A DNA stretch of 64,000 nt from Amoebophrya sp. A120 (Eukaryota > Sar > Dinophyceae > Syndiniales > Amoebophryaceae): assembly GCA_905178155.1 (NCBI GenBank), contig CAJINV010000001.1:2532089-2596088 (forward strand), written 5' to 3'. Of the stretch, positions 22,813-35,800 are shown piece by piece; the first letter of the stretch is position 1, and every line of letters starts with the position of its first letter. The position numbers and the translations under genes were made by a program. Below the pieces are notes generated by a model. It did not search any database. It was given only the letters and a program-made list of their open reading frames with translations, and was not told where the DNA came from.

Positions 22813-25800
22813 TTACTTGTGTCTTGCATCCTCAACATCAATCACGGGTCCCTTCAACTGCAGCGCAAACGGCCCCTGGGAAAAGGGTGCCAGTGTGCGC
22901 TTATCGTACGGAATTCCCGGCGCCCGCATAGTCTGCAACATTTGACCCTTGTGATCCTGTAGCACCATCGTCCACCGGTTCTCTACTGGGTAGAAAATGT
23001 GGTCGGGAAATCTCACCCAAATACGCAAGACGTAACGCTCCTGGGCTTTGTAACTTCCCGTCGTGCCGGGAGCGCGGTGCAACTTGACGCGAATCTGCCG
23101 GCAATCAGGTCGTCCATTGGTCGCGCTACACTGCTGAGCATCTGGCGCGCCGACGACCGAGGCCCCCGGTGCTGACGCCTCTTGCTGCTTTTGCGTCTCA
23201 GTTGTTTCACCCTGCCGTTGTGCCTGAACAACCTCCGTCGCCGACGAGGCAATGGAGGCTGCCTTTATTTCCGCTCCAACGGTCGTCGTGCCGCTTCTGC
23301 TGACTCCACTTGCCGACTGCTGTTCTTGCACCGCACTGCTACTCGCCGACGCAGTAGAGGAACTAGAAGTAGAACTACTAGCACTACTGGTCGCTGCCTT
23401 CCCACCGCTATTTTTACAAAGCACCTCACACGGCACGTTGTTTTCATCCTCCCTCGTCGTGTCTTCTCCTTCGGGTAGCGATGCCCAGCCGTCCATGGAG
23501 AACACACAGGTTGACTGGCCCCACGTGGTGCTTTGGAACGAAAACCCGATCGGCGCCTCCACCACTACCTTCGCGGCCCCGGGGCTGCGCACGGAGAACA
23601 GTAAAACCGTTTCCACCCACTCGCCGCGCCGCGCGAAACGGTTGCCCAGCGGCGCCAGCAGGTGGCTGTACGGAAAAACGCGGAAATCGCCGCACGGGTG
23701 CATGTTGCACGACCGCTTCTCCCAAAACTTGTTGCAAACGTTCTGCGACGAGGACCCGTCCCGCAATCCGTCGGGAAAAAGCATCATCTTCGTCGCCTCC
23801 TCCAGATTCAGCTTCAACCCGTCTTTCCGCGAGGGCAGTCTGCGCTTGCTGCTGCCGCGCCACCCAAACACGTTTCGGCCCTCGAAACTTGTGAAGTCCT
23901 TTTGCTTCATGGGATAGTACCAGAACTGAAACGGGGTCTCTTCCTCGTCTCCACTGCACCAGTCGCTGCACTCCGACCAGGGAATCATCTCCCGCACCGG
24001 GCTGTTTGCCGGCTGGTCGCCGTTGGATAGCATAGAAGTGCCTGAAAGATCTCCTTCGTCTTCTTCGTAGATTTCCTCCGGAACTTCCTTGTCCGAGCAC
24101 GTGGTCGCTTTGGCCAAAATTCCGGCCTCTTCTGGAGCGTCGTAAAACTGCTGCGCGCGGTGCGGATCGCCCCGTCGTTCCACTTGCAATTCTAACGCAG
24201 AGCTACTGGTAGAAGACGTTCCGTCAAGTTTGCTATCGGCAAGACTCCGCCCCGCGGCCAGCACGGGCCGCCAGGTGTGCGCCGCTTGCGGCAGCGTCGC
24301 GCGCCGTAAGCTCTTCGTGTCCGCGACGGTGTCGCACACCGGCTTGCAGGGATTGAGGTTGCAGGCCGAGTACCGCACCCGCGAGCTGTCCTGGATCGGC
24401 GGGCAGGGGATGCCCCGGCCCTGGTTCGGCTGAACGATCTGCCGGCGCTCGATCAACATTCCGCCACCGCAGCTCGCACTGCAGTCGGCGCCGGGGTCCT
24501 TCTTCCACGGGCCCAGGCGGCAGTTCACGTCGCAGGGCGCGGCTCCGCAGTCGTCTTCGAATTTTATCATCGGTCCACTGTGGCAGTTCATTAAGTCCGT
24601 GCTGCCCAGGCTACCGGCGGTATCAAATGTAAAAATGTCTGGGTCTGGAAGAATGGAAGTTTGTCATGCTTGTCTGGCATGACTCTTAAATCTGTCATGC
24701 ACGTTACCCAAGAGCTCCGCTTTTCTGTGCTGCAGAGCCGCAGTTTGTCATGCAGAATAGGCAACACCTAGGAGCTTAGAAACTTGTCATGCTGAGCCAG
24801 CATTTGTAGCCTCATCATGACACGCCACCCAGCATGACAAGTTTCCAGACCCAGACATTTTTACATTTGATAGGCGGGCTCGTGGCGCAAACTGCGCTTG
24901 AACATCCGCCTCCCGCGGTTGCACCTCGCTGCGCACTGTGTGGTCGGCACCCAGTCCCCGTACACGCAGCCCCAGGGCGTGTGCGCCTTGAACGAAAGCG
25001 TTTCCGACCGATCGTGGCCGTACTGGATCTGCAGCTCGAAAGTCGCGTCCTTGAACATCAGTTTGCCATCGGGCGGAGAGAGCACCGATTCGAAAGACGG
25101 ACCGGAGGGCAGCATCAGGGAAGATTTGCTTTCGGACTGTTGTTCCGTCTCGCGGCTTGCTTCTGTAGCGGAGGAAGCTTTAATACCGCTCGACGCTGCA
25201 CTGATATTGTTATCGAGTAAGCTCGGGAGCCTTATCCTGGCCTTCACCGCGAGAGCGTAGAATTTCGTTGTGCTGTCCTTCTCGTTTGTTCCCTTGTCCG
25301 TCTCCCCGGTCCTCGAAGAGGAGTCTTTGCCCCCCTCCGCGCGGCCCAACAGCGGGGGCGCCTCGTCCGGGTCGGACCCCTTCGTTGCGTAGGTCCAGGT
25401 CCACACGCCCTCGGCCTCGGGCCAGGCGGGTTTGTCGGTTACGTCCGTAGGGATCGCGTTGGTTTTCGCCAGCACGACCGTATCCTTGTCCCGCCGTCGC
25501 AGGACCCAGCGTCCGTCGTCCTCGTAGAAAATGCCGAAAGGCCCGTCGTTAGCCTGCCTAAACTCGTACATCGGCGTCGCGGGGGGCTTTGTGTTCTTGT
25601 TCTCCGGAGCACCTGCTGCAGAAGTTGCAGTTCCCGGTGCGGGGGCGGCTTTGGCGCCCGCTTTCGCCGCGGCCGCCGCTGCTTCCTGGGTTTCCTTCGC
25701 GGAGGGAACGAAAACATAGTCACCTGCAGTAGCGGAGATGGATAGGGAAAATTCAAATCTCCTATGCGCAGTGCTGCTTCTAAGCGAATGCTGGTTGTGA

Positions 25801-26454
25801 TTCACCATGTATCGAGCATGGCAAAAAGGTATTGTAGTGACTCTTCCTACTTGTTACTTAAGTACCATTGACCCCCATCCGGTCCCAGCGATGCGCATAG
25901 ACATAGACTTTTGGTGGCACGTCACCGTCCTTCTCTCCCAAGGAAAATACAGCCACATTTCTGTTGTTCTCCGTTCTGATTTGACATGGCGTCTGCAATG
26001 GCGTCCCTTCGAAGTTCGTTAGCGTACAGCGGGCGCTGTCCTTCTGTCCTACCGGGTCCAACTGCAATCCGGGACACTGGCTGCTCCCCGCGGATGATGC
26101 CGACTGGACCGCCACGCATGGTGGCAAGACGAAGCGCACAACCGCACGCGAAGTGGTGCGCGCAGCGACGAAGTTCAACCGCAGGTAACCAGAAGAGGGG
26201 TCGGAGGTGTCCTTTTCATTAACGTATGCAGGAACGACTGAAAATTGTCCACCCGTCTCCTCCTCCTGTTTCTGCAATGCGTTGACGGGCTTTGGCGCGG
26301 ATTCCAAGGCAAGCGCATTCCCGGTTGCTTCCAATGCTCCCTTAATTTCGTCTGCCAGTTCATCGAGTGCGGCGTCGGCTCCAAAGTGCTGCCCCGAAGC
26401 GCCATCTGCTACGAAGGAGAGCAAAAACACGAGTGCAATAACGCGCGGCATCAT
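22813..26454 (-). CDS. Secreted protein with thrombospondin type 1 repeats
   Basis: Exons 26454-25866, 25723-24873 and 24615-22813; 3243 nt (1080 residues). It has a signal peptide (VIALVFLLSFVADGASG). The middle carries TSP1-type repeats: WVPTTQCAARCNRGRRMFKR, then LGPWKKDPGADCSASCGGG...ERRQIVQPNQG...PC, and a third with WSECSDWC. An Ala/Ser/Thr/Gln-rich low-complexity stretch lies at about residues 890-960. A hydrophobic C-terminal membrane anchor is not evident. TSP1 proteins of apicomplexans and dinoflagellates are often adhesive surface or secreted proteins; that role here is inference. The first intron is GT-AG and the second is an introner that splits the first TSP1 module. The TAA at 22813 overlaps a GTAAG motif, so a further exon cannot be excluded. 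Confidence 0.82.
24621..24872 (-). mobile_element. Introner in the TSP1 gene (252 bp, perfect TIR and TSD CCGCC)
   Basis: Both ends read TATCAAATGTAAAAATGTCT followed by GGGTCTGGAA, without a mismatch over 30 bp. Flanks are perfect CCGCC copies (plus-strand ggcgg at 24616-24620 and 24873-24877). Excision joins GAG CCC GCC GGT AGC in frame. Internally the motif TGTCATGC and its complement recur several times. No splice placement gives GT-AG. The perfect ends suggest a recent insertion. Confidence 0.95.
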
Positions 26455-29400
26455 TGGATTTGATACACTGCACCCCGGTAACAGAAACGCAGCTGCTCAC
26501 GACGACGACCACGACGAAGACGACTGCGAGAAAAAAAACTGCATATCCATATGGCCAGGTCGAGACTACACAAGCATCAGCGTTCAGAACACCGAACTGC
26601 AGCAGCTGCAGACACCTGCTGAGTAACACTGTAACCGCCACGAGCAGCATCGCGGACTCGGTAAGGTCCCACCGACAGTGACAGCTTCACGACTGTTTCC
26701 TTTCATCCCTGGTTGGTACTTAAGACTACGACTCGCGAGGAAGACGCGCATCAGTAACTCTCTCCGCCGGAAGCAGGCAGACCTACACCGGCCCGGGAGG
26801 TGGCAGGGTCCCGACCTCCCGAAGCACGGCAGCCCTGCGCCGCGGGCCGTGCGAAAGAGAAAACCACGGCCGCGCAGCGCCTGCCCGGGGCAAGCGACAA
26901 GCGCGCAACAGCCATCATACGCCACCACTAGCGGCCCGGGCGGCCCCCCGGCCGGGCTTGCCCGGCGCGCGGCTTGGGCGCGGGCTGGGGGCCTTCCGGG
27001 GGGCCGGGAGACCGCCCCGGAAGCCCGGCCGCGGCGCCGACAAAGTGCGACGCACAACGTGCCGGAGGTCGCGCAAACGCGACAGCCCGGCCGCACCAAG
27101 TGCGCCGCAGGGCCTCCGGCCGGGCGCGAAATCGGACGCGCCCCGGGGCCGCTGCCATTTCGCGGCCTAACCGGGCCGGGCCCCTAGTGTTGTGGCTAGC
27201 CGGCGCGGCGACATTGCGGGCGCCCCGGCGGCGGCCCGGCGGGGCAAAAGCGGGGGAATGGCGCGGCGGGGCGCTGGGAGTCGTAGGAAGGACCCGAAAC
27301 GAGTGAGAGCCGGCATTAGAGCGCAGCGGGAACGCGTGTGGGTTGCGTGCGGCGCTCCGATGCACGAGGCGGCGCATTTGCAGTTTTTCAGATACGGCGC
27401 GTCGCTGCTGAACAGGGCACGCGCTACGTTCTCGAAATCCGCAAAACTTAGCCGTGAGTACTGTAGCGGCAGCTCCTCTCCGGGTAGCTTTCCACTTGGC
27501 GGCTACGCGCTTCACAGGCGTGCACACGGGTCAAAAGCGAGACAAAACCTGGGCGATGAGCAAGAACGCACTGGCTTGAGTGTATGCTGTTGCCACTCTA
27601 ATCGCGCACCTCATCGAATACGATAGCGAACGCCTCTGGCGCTATAAGCAGCGCCGTCGTTTCTGCCTGCTAGGCGTTGCGCCAGCTGCTCGCGGTCGTG
27701 TTCGTTTCGCAGCCGGCGGCGGGCCGGGCGCCTGGCGGAAAACTTCGCGCCGCGCTGCTTCCGGCGCCCGGGAGGCGTGCGCCACGATACCGGGACGCCG
27801 CAGGCGCCCCCCCCCCCTTCCACTGCCGCCCCCCAAGCGCGGCCCCGCCCTTTCACCCCGGGGCCGCGGTCCGCGCCCCCGCCGGCTGCCTTGGCCTCCT
27901 CCCGCCCGGCCCCCTCCGGCGCTGGCCCTGGGTATTGGGCAGATGTGGCCACATTTCGCAACGGCGGCAGGTGCGGCGCGCCATCTGCGTCTTGCCGTCA
28001 CTCCACCAATTCAGCTTCCTCCCCGCTTCGTCCGGAGACGCCACAGCGCGGCTCTTCGCGTACAGGATGCGCACGATGGGCCCGCTGGGCCCGCCGTGGC
28101 TTTCTTCGTGCCAAGCGCCGTTTCCCCAATTGCCGCCGTTGTGCCCCCGCCCGCCATGCTAGGCGCGGCGGCGCGAAGGGCAGCACGTGCCGGGCTGCTT
28201 CCCCACACCGCTCCGGCGCAGGGAAAGTGCGCAACCGCCCCCCCGGGCCGCCGTCTGGGTCTACCAAGTCGCCGAAGGCGCCGCGCCGCCCGCGTGGGCG
28301 ATCCATTTCCGGGAGTCCCGTGCGGGCTCCGCGATCCTGTGCCGGCGCTTCGGGAAGAAGGTGCGGAAGTGCCGGGCTGGCACCCTGCACGCCTTCGGCC
28401 GCCGCGGAGGCGGCGCACTAGGTTGGCGTAGCGCCTCTGCCTAGGCAGCAGATGCGAAACAGGGGCGCCGGCCGGAGGCCTGAACACGCGGCCAGGCGGG
28501 CCAGCAGCCGAGCGCGTCGCGCCGCCGCCCTTCCTCCTCTTCGGGTCGGCCCGGCTCCGAATTGCGAAACGCGGGCCGCCGGCCCTGGCCGAGGGGCGCC
28601 GCATTGCGGAACGCGGGCCCGCCGCTGTCGGCGCGCCTCGCGCCGCCGCCCTTCTCCTCCGTGGCTCGGCCCCGCATTGCGAAACACGGGCCGGCTCCGG
28701 TGTGGCGCCGCACTGTGGAACGGGGCCCGCCGCTGTCTGTGTGCGTGGCGGCGCCCTTCGATAGGCGTGGGCGGATAGGGGCTGCGGCCAAACGCGCGAA
28801 CATTTGGCGCCATGCCCTTGGCGCGCCCTGTCAGGAGCCCCAAGGACGGGCGCGGCGCTCCACTGCCGCCGCGTCGCTGCGCCGGAGGCTCCAGGAGGTT
28901 CCTTCCAATGCGAAGGCCGCAGCGGAAACAAAGGCGGGAAACGTGGCAGCAGCCTGATCGGGCGAACAGTGCCGGCCGGGCAGAAACACGCTGCCCCGAG
29001 GAGGCGCGCGGCCCGGGGGCCGCGTCGCTGCAGAAGCGCAGACGAGCGCCGCCCCGGACGCGCCGTGAGCGTTTACATTGTAACGACCTGCAAGGCGCCC
29101 TCGACCTTCCCGGCTGCCTAGCTCAAAAAGCTCTTTCAACGTGGACTACTTCTTGGTTTTGGACATGCTGAACACGGACAAGACAAGACATCCACAAGAA
29201 CACACTCTGCTTCTTTGTTCGAATCACAGTCGGAGCAGTGCTCTTGGAGCAGGAGCATGCCGCTCCTGCTATGGCTTATTCTTGACAGCAATCTATTCAC
29301 CATTCACATCCGCTGAAAAAATCTTCCAGCTGGGTAGATTTGGCACGAGATTAAGGTAGATTAACAACAATTCGCTGAGGATGAAGTATTAGAATGAGAT

Positions 29401-29875
29401 ACACAAGCAGCAAAGACAGCTCCTTTATCTATCCTGAATTTGGTAGATTCTACTATATTTTCTAGTTTAGTGTAATCAGGCGAAGACGCATCTGTCTTGC
29501 TCTAGTTTCTTTCTCCGGGTAACTAACTTATTGACTTTTCAGCACAGTATCAAAGACAAGCACGAGTATTCGCTACCGCAGGGAAGCATTCGACTACTTC
29601 GGTTGTTATTTAGCATTCTTTTCCTTACTGTTAATTTCGACGGGCGTGATAGCCCTGTTGCTTTGTTAAAGTTTCTCTTACCTTTTCACGCGACTTCTGT
29701 TGCTTTGTAGATACTCTAGAATGACGAAATACAAGAACTACTTCTGGTTATCATTTGCTTTGTTGATTATAGTATTTAGAGTTTATTTCAGTTCGGCGAC
29801 AGATCACGACCAATCGCTGGATGCTCAGTTGTCTTTGGCGCCGCTGGCAGCTTCAACCTGCACTACGTCGCCCGC
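26455..29875. other. Gene-free stretch containing a GC-rich island
   Basis: From about 26760 to 29120 the base composition is strikingly G+C-rich and CpG-rich, unlike the AT-richer intergenic DNA elsewhere. Long open frames occur on both strands in all frames, as expected from GC-rich DNA with few stops; none shows a domain. From 29120 to 29875 the composition returns to normal with no supported gene. Confidence 0.7.
28500..28760. repeat. Imperfect ~116-bp tandem repeat in the GC-rich island
   Basis: The block ATTGCGAAACGCGGGCC at about 28561 recurs as ATTGCGAAACACGGGCC at about 28676. The companion blocks CCCGCCGCTGTC and GCGCCGCCGCCCTTC recur at the same offset. Two full units and part of a third are visible. 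Confidence 0.7.
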
Positions 29876-32800
29876 TCACCCGTACGCTTTGTACCGGTCC
29901 TCCATGTTTTGCCGGTACCGGCTCTTTGCTTTCGGCGCTTTCCGCGTGTCCAACACGGCTTGCCAGAGTTCAAACGCGTACTCGCTCTCGTGCACCTGCT
30001 TCAAGATCACCGCCTCCTTCATGATACGGTGCAGCCGCCAGGCCAGGAATTCGGCGGTGCTCACGTATAACCTGCTCAGGTGTTACAATCTTAAACGTTA
30101 CAATAGAGTCAGGAAATTGTCTTGCATAATGAGCATGACAGACTCGTAGACCATTCCACTTTCTGCAAGACAAATTTCGGCAGATTGTAGTGCGGTTTGG
30201 GACTCCGGAAGTTGTCATGCGCAGTCCTATGCGACTTGGTTAGATCACGCACCTCTTGCGTCACAGATTTCCAAATTCTATTGTAACGTTTGAGATTGTA
30301 ACATCTGAGCGGGCCATATCACGCCCACGTAGAGGAAGTCCATGGTGTTTTGGTACCAGGACAGGTAGCCGTCGAACGTTTCCGTCTTCGTCGCCATGAA
30401 CAGAACGGTGAACACGTATCCTGCGTGGATGGCGGGGCGGAGCACGTGCAGCCAGCCAAAATACAGCAAGAACATAATGACGGTGGCGGCGGACTGTGCA
30501 GACGTTTTGGATTATTTGCATAGTACGCATGGCTTTGCATAATTTTCATGACGTTCTTGCAGAAGATCAAGATCATGCTGAAGATTTGGAAATAAAAATA
30601 CAGAGAAACAGACTTTTCAAAAACCAGTGGATAGTAGTACCCTTGGTGCTGGTGTGACGGCCGCAAAGATGAACATGAGGAACGTGAGGCTGATCTTCAG
30701 GTACGTCAAGAACGCGTCCCCGGTCGCCGACACCTTGTGCCAGTACTTCATCTTCTGTTGCCGCATCTCCTCGTCGAGCTGGAACTCCTTCAGGTCCAAG
30801 TACGGATGAAAAAACACGTCCTCGAAGAAGCTGGTGAGCAGCGAGGAGACGATGTCCGCGAGCGCGATGTAGACGATGAAGTACCCCTGGAAGCCCATGT
30901 CGAAGGGGAGGCCGAGCAGGTCCACCAGTGGCTCCTCGCTGGCCGCCACGTCCTCGTTCAGCGTCGCGTGACTGCCGAACACCGCCCAGCTAAAGATGAA
31001 CGCCGCGATCACGAGCCGGGTTTCCCACAGGTTCTCGCGGTGCGCTTTCGACGGCCGCGCGTAATTCTCGAAAATACGCACGAAGTGGTTGCGTTGGAGG
31101 AAAAGGATCACGTACCTGTCGGGTTGGGAAGGATTGAATTTGGAAGGTTGAACCAAGTGTGCTGAAACGATTTTTAAACCCAAGCCACTTGTTGTACTAG
31201 GTACTGATCCACCTTGTGATCGACATCTAAAGCAGAATCAATACAGTCCTTGCGGCGTCCACCGGGTCCACTGGAGTCGTTGGACGATCGGAAACAAATC
31301 CCGCAACTCCTCTTTGTCCAGCTGCATTTTTTGCCCGAGTTCGGGCTTTTTACTTCTCTCCAGCTTGGCCTTCTTGTCCCGCACGGAATCCAGGTACTTC
31401 CCCCAGTTTTGCTCGTAGGCACCCAGTTCGTGCTGGCGCACGAAGTCGCGTATCCCGCGGATCTGGTGTGCTGTGCGGTGCTGCTTCGCGATGGCGATCT
31501 TCTTCTGTTGCGCGGCAAGCTCGGCATTCTTGTATTTGTCGAAGCTGTCGTCCACGCCCCACTCTTTGTCGCCCTTAGCGACGCCCGCGACCACGTTTTC
31601 GCCCTCCGCAAGAATGTCGTTCTCTTCCTCGTAGGGCACAATAGCGCTGCTGTACGGAACGACAGCCCCTGGGGGATTTTGGATATATGATGTGGAATTT
31701 GATTTTTTGGCAAATTTTCGTTTCAAATCAGAGCATGCAGGCTGAGACTAAAAAAATCAGCAGCATACACATACTTCAGTTAAACATGAAGAAAACAGTT
31801 GAATCGATTATCATACCGTCCGTGGTCCCACTTTGAAACGTTGCACCGGGCAAGGCTAGTTGCAAGCCACCTCCGGGACTGGTTGCGGTCATGGATCTCT
31901 CCAGATCCTCTTCGGTCTCGAACTCGCTCCCCGCCTCATCCCCGATCGCCTCACCGCTCGCTTCGCCGTCCGGCCACTGCCACTGCGTCACGCCGGTTTG
32001 GTCGTTCATGTAGTAGACCCGGCCGGAACGCGAGACCTTCTCTTGCCACGGGAACGGTAAAACTGGTACCTCCCACTGGGTGATATTGGAAATCACGTTC
32101 ACGTAGTAGATCTTGCCGTCGGAGCTCACGTGCACCTCCCAGTTCTTCGGCAATTCCACGCCCCTCAACCGGTCTGGCTGCTGGCCGGCGCGGGCCACCT
32201 GCGCGTTCTCGCCCACGCCACCCAGGGTGGGCCGGAACTGGTCCATCTGTGCGGCGGTGGTGTTTCGCAGCGCCAGCTGCGTGCCCTGTGGTGGGGGGAG
32301 CGCGAGCGAGACGTCCGTCTGACCCGTGGCGGCTGGTGGCCGACCGGGCACGTGGGCGTGCTGCGCGTTCGTGACCACGTTGCGCGGACTCTGCACCGGT
32401 GATTTGCGATGGGCGCCTTCTACTTGTTTCTCCTGATTCATAGCAGAAGACCTCGGTGGCGTTTCTTGTTCCCTTTCTTCACGACCTCCTGCGGGCGGAG
32501 AGAACTCTGGCAGGGCTGCTGTTGATGTGTCGCCGGGAGGTTTGCGCTGCGGCGACGTTGTTTTTCTCCTCGACGATGGTACTACCGCAGTTCTCTGCGC
32601 GCCGGCCGTTTCTGTTTCTCCTCCTGGCGGTTCGTCCTTTATCTTTTCCACCGCGCGGCCTTCTTCTCCCACCCCGCCTGACTCGTCGTCTGGCGCCACC
32701 TTTGATGCAGCTTTCCGCTCGCTCATCTCGATCGCCACCTCTTTCCGCGTCCGCCGTCGTTTCGCCCTGCTTGGTAGCGGAGGCGTCGGCGGATTCGCGC

Positions 32801-35800
32801 GCCACTCCTCGTTCGGTTCTGGCGGCTTCCCGCGTGGCGTTCTACAGGTGGACGAAGAGCTGCCGCCGGACTGGAAGTTCTTGGACTCAATCAGCGTTGT
32901 GTACTCAATACCACCGACTAATACTTTTTCAGAATTGACGAACGCTGGCAGAGGGTTCGATGAACCACGATCTCCTCGCAGTATCCTTCTCCTCAAAAAG
33001 TTTGCATCCGTAGAAGAACTGCTGCCGCCGAAACTTGTGGTCCCCGAGGTCGAGCTTATGGTTTCAAAATTGTGCTGCCCCTCTTTAATACTCGCCTTGA
33101 CCGAAACCGCGGTCGCCTCCAGGTCCTCAGAACTACTAGACGGTTGGGCGAACTTGTGCTTCCCCTCGGCCGCCGGGCCGGGGGTCGCCACCGCCATGTC
33201 CACGACCGAAGCGTCCTGCGGCGACGATCCCATCGCTGCGAGCTCATCCAGAGCTTCCATCGTCCGCTTCTGCTGCAGGTGCGCTGCCTCCTTCGGCAGA
33301 CCCGGGCCCGGGATCAGATCCGGCTCATTCGTGCTCTTCTGTAGCGTCTGCTGCTTAAACGTTTCGTTCAAAATACTCGTCTATCCTGTGCAAAAGTATC
33401 GCACTCGTACTCGTAGTAATCGCAATCATGCATTACAAATTCTCATCCCAAGGTAAAACAGCATTACAAATTCCATTTGTTCATGCTGAGCTAATTTGTA
33501 ATGCGGTTACTACTAGTACGATACTTTTGCAATGCATATCGTCGCCTTCGGGTCTATCCTGCCGTCCGACGGGTCTTGCACCAAACTCCCTCGCACCTGT
33601 GTGGCCTTCACCGTCTCCAACCGCTTGCCGTCCGGCCCGTACTCGGGTCTCGTGTCCAGCTCCTCTTGCCGCATCTGCTGCAGCCTCTCCAGTGTCATGT
33701 GCTTCTCCGGGTCCTCGGGAATGATCTCGTCGCCGGGTTTCGGGAAGTTCCACTGCGTCTTGCCGCTGGACGGGTAGAAGTAGTAGGCTCGGTCGAACTT
33801 GTGCGAGAAACAGAGCATCCAGCCCGGCGGGAGCACCATCGCGCCCCACGCGGCCTCCTTCGGCAGCTCCATGGCGACGAAGTCAGTGAGAAGATTTCGG
33901 TACGCCCTTTCCCCCGTGTCTTCCCGGACGATGTGCTGCCACCCGGGCGGCAGCTCCGGCAGCTTGCCCGGTTCGTCCTCCTGTAGTATTTCACCGAAGC
34001 AATTTGACGATTCGTAATTTCGCTCTAAGCGCGACATGGACCATGTCTTTCGATTTCGTGCTGCTTTACGCAACTACAAAAGGAGCAACGCTCTACCTAA
34101 AACTGGAGTTCCGCTTCAGCATCTTCACAAAAGGCTTATACTATATTTAATTTGAGTACCCCTTCCAGCCCCAACAGCGCCTCCAGCTCGTTCTTTGGCT
34201 CGTTGTCGAAGAGCACATCCTCGAGTTTCGGCACGTCTGGCGCCTCCTGGGGCATGCCATCCATGTCCCCATCGGAAACCGAAGACTCGTACTCCGAACT
34301 CTCCGCACTTCCGAGGATGTCATGGATGGTTTCTATTCGGATATTCTGCCCGTCCACGTGGATGTCGTCTGGGTGGAGCTCGGTTTGCTGGAAAAAGTGC
34401 TCGTAGAGTCGATTTCTAGTCTTTTCGCGCATCGACCGGAGCTCGCGAACCTGGTGTACGTCGTTTGTGTGGGGTGCGCATAAGATTAAGAATCGGCAAT
34501 GAAAAACTCGTCCCATTAAAATCAAACCACGACCACTGGTGAGCACATGATACATGGTAATAAATATCTCGAGCGGGCCTGGAGGCAGTGGAGAAACAGA
34601 GCATCTGGATCAATCTGCTACGCTTGATAGCACGAAACTTAAAAGAAAAAAAGCTATCTACCTCATTGGTCATCATCTCTTCGTGGCGAAATCGGACGCA
34701 ATTTCGCCACTCCACTCCCCTTTCCATCCTTGCCCTCTCCCTTCTTCTCCACCACCTCTTGACCCGCTCCTGCGCCCGGTTCACTTTGAAGAAGAATTCG
34801 TAGGTGAATTTCGACGCGGAGACCAGCATGACCGGCACGCCCTCGGTCAAGACCACCGGCTTCAGCTTCCGCTGCCGCAACACTTTGTAGAACGGGTCCT
34901 TGGCTTCCTCCCTTGCGATCTCCTGCAGCCGCTCGTGCTCCTTCAAGCGTTCCAGCCGTTCTTGCTCCGCGAGGAGAAACAAAATCTGGCTCAACGTCGC
35001 TTCACTCGGCCAGAACTTGGTCTTGTCTGCGTGGGATGCGAATCTTCGTACGAAGTAGAAGAGCAACAGGATGAACAGAATCCAGTAGGTGATGTTGTTG
35101 TGGATCGATTTGTTCAGGTACACCACCCCGGGCTGCGCGTAGGCCGGCTTGGGCAGCGTCTCGAGGCCCCAGATCTGGTAGCCGCCGGCGAACCCGTCGT
35201 TGAACTGGTTGATGATGTGGTCGCAGGTGGCGTACACCATGTCCTCGCGCGCCTTGCTCCACCGCGTGATGCAGCCGCCATCCGTCCACCCGCGCATCGT
35301 CCGGTACATCTGGGTCCGCTCCCCGCCCGCGGTCACGCGCATCCCGTCATCGAGTAAATTTTCCTTCCACCAGACGGCTTATCCTGAGCAAAAACGTCCC
35401 CACCCTATAGTCAAGACGAGAAATCTCCTACACAGATCAGCAAGCTTTTGCTGTTGCGCATGACAAGCTTGGCCTCGTAGTGTAATCCTGTTTAGCTAGT
35501 TCAGCAGCATCACAGATGTAGCATATCATGCTGATTGGACGATGACAAATTCCGAAACGCGACTAGAAAACGCTTGTTATGGGGCTCCGCATGACAAACA
35601 TTTCCAGCATGCAGATTTGCATGACAACTCTGGGGTGGGGACGTTTTTACTCAGGATACGACGCGGTAGGGATTCATGTCCCCGTACCCGTACCGGTTCT
35701 CGCGGACCAGGTCGGTCTCGAGCCGGAAATCCAGCTCCAAGGCCTGGATCTTCTGCACCAGGAGCGGCTCGCCGCACGACCGTAGGCCTAAAGAGTAGAC

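Noticed and set aside
27580-28431. 283-codon plus-strand open frame and several overlapping frames in the GC-rich island
   Set aside because: GC-rich DNA has few stop codons, frames are open on both strands at once, and the composition (Ala/Arg/Pro/Gly) carries no domain signal.
34074-34141. Gene boundary between the ectodomain gene and the WW-domain gene
   Set aside because: A 68-nt GT-AG intron in phase 0 joins the two parts, and the total coding length is an exact multiple of three only as part of the full chain; kept as an alternative, not the main model.
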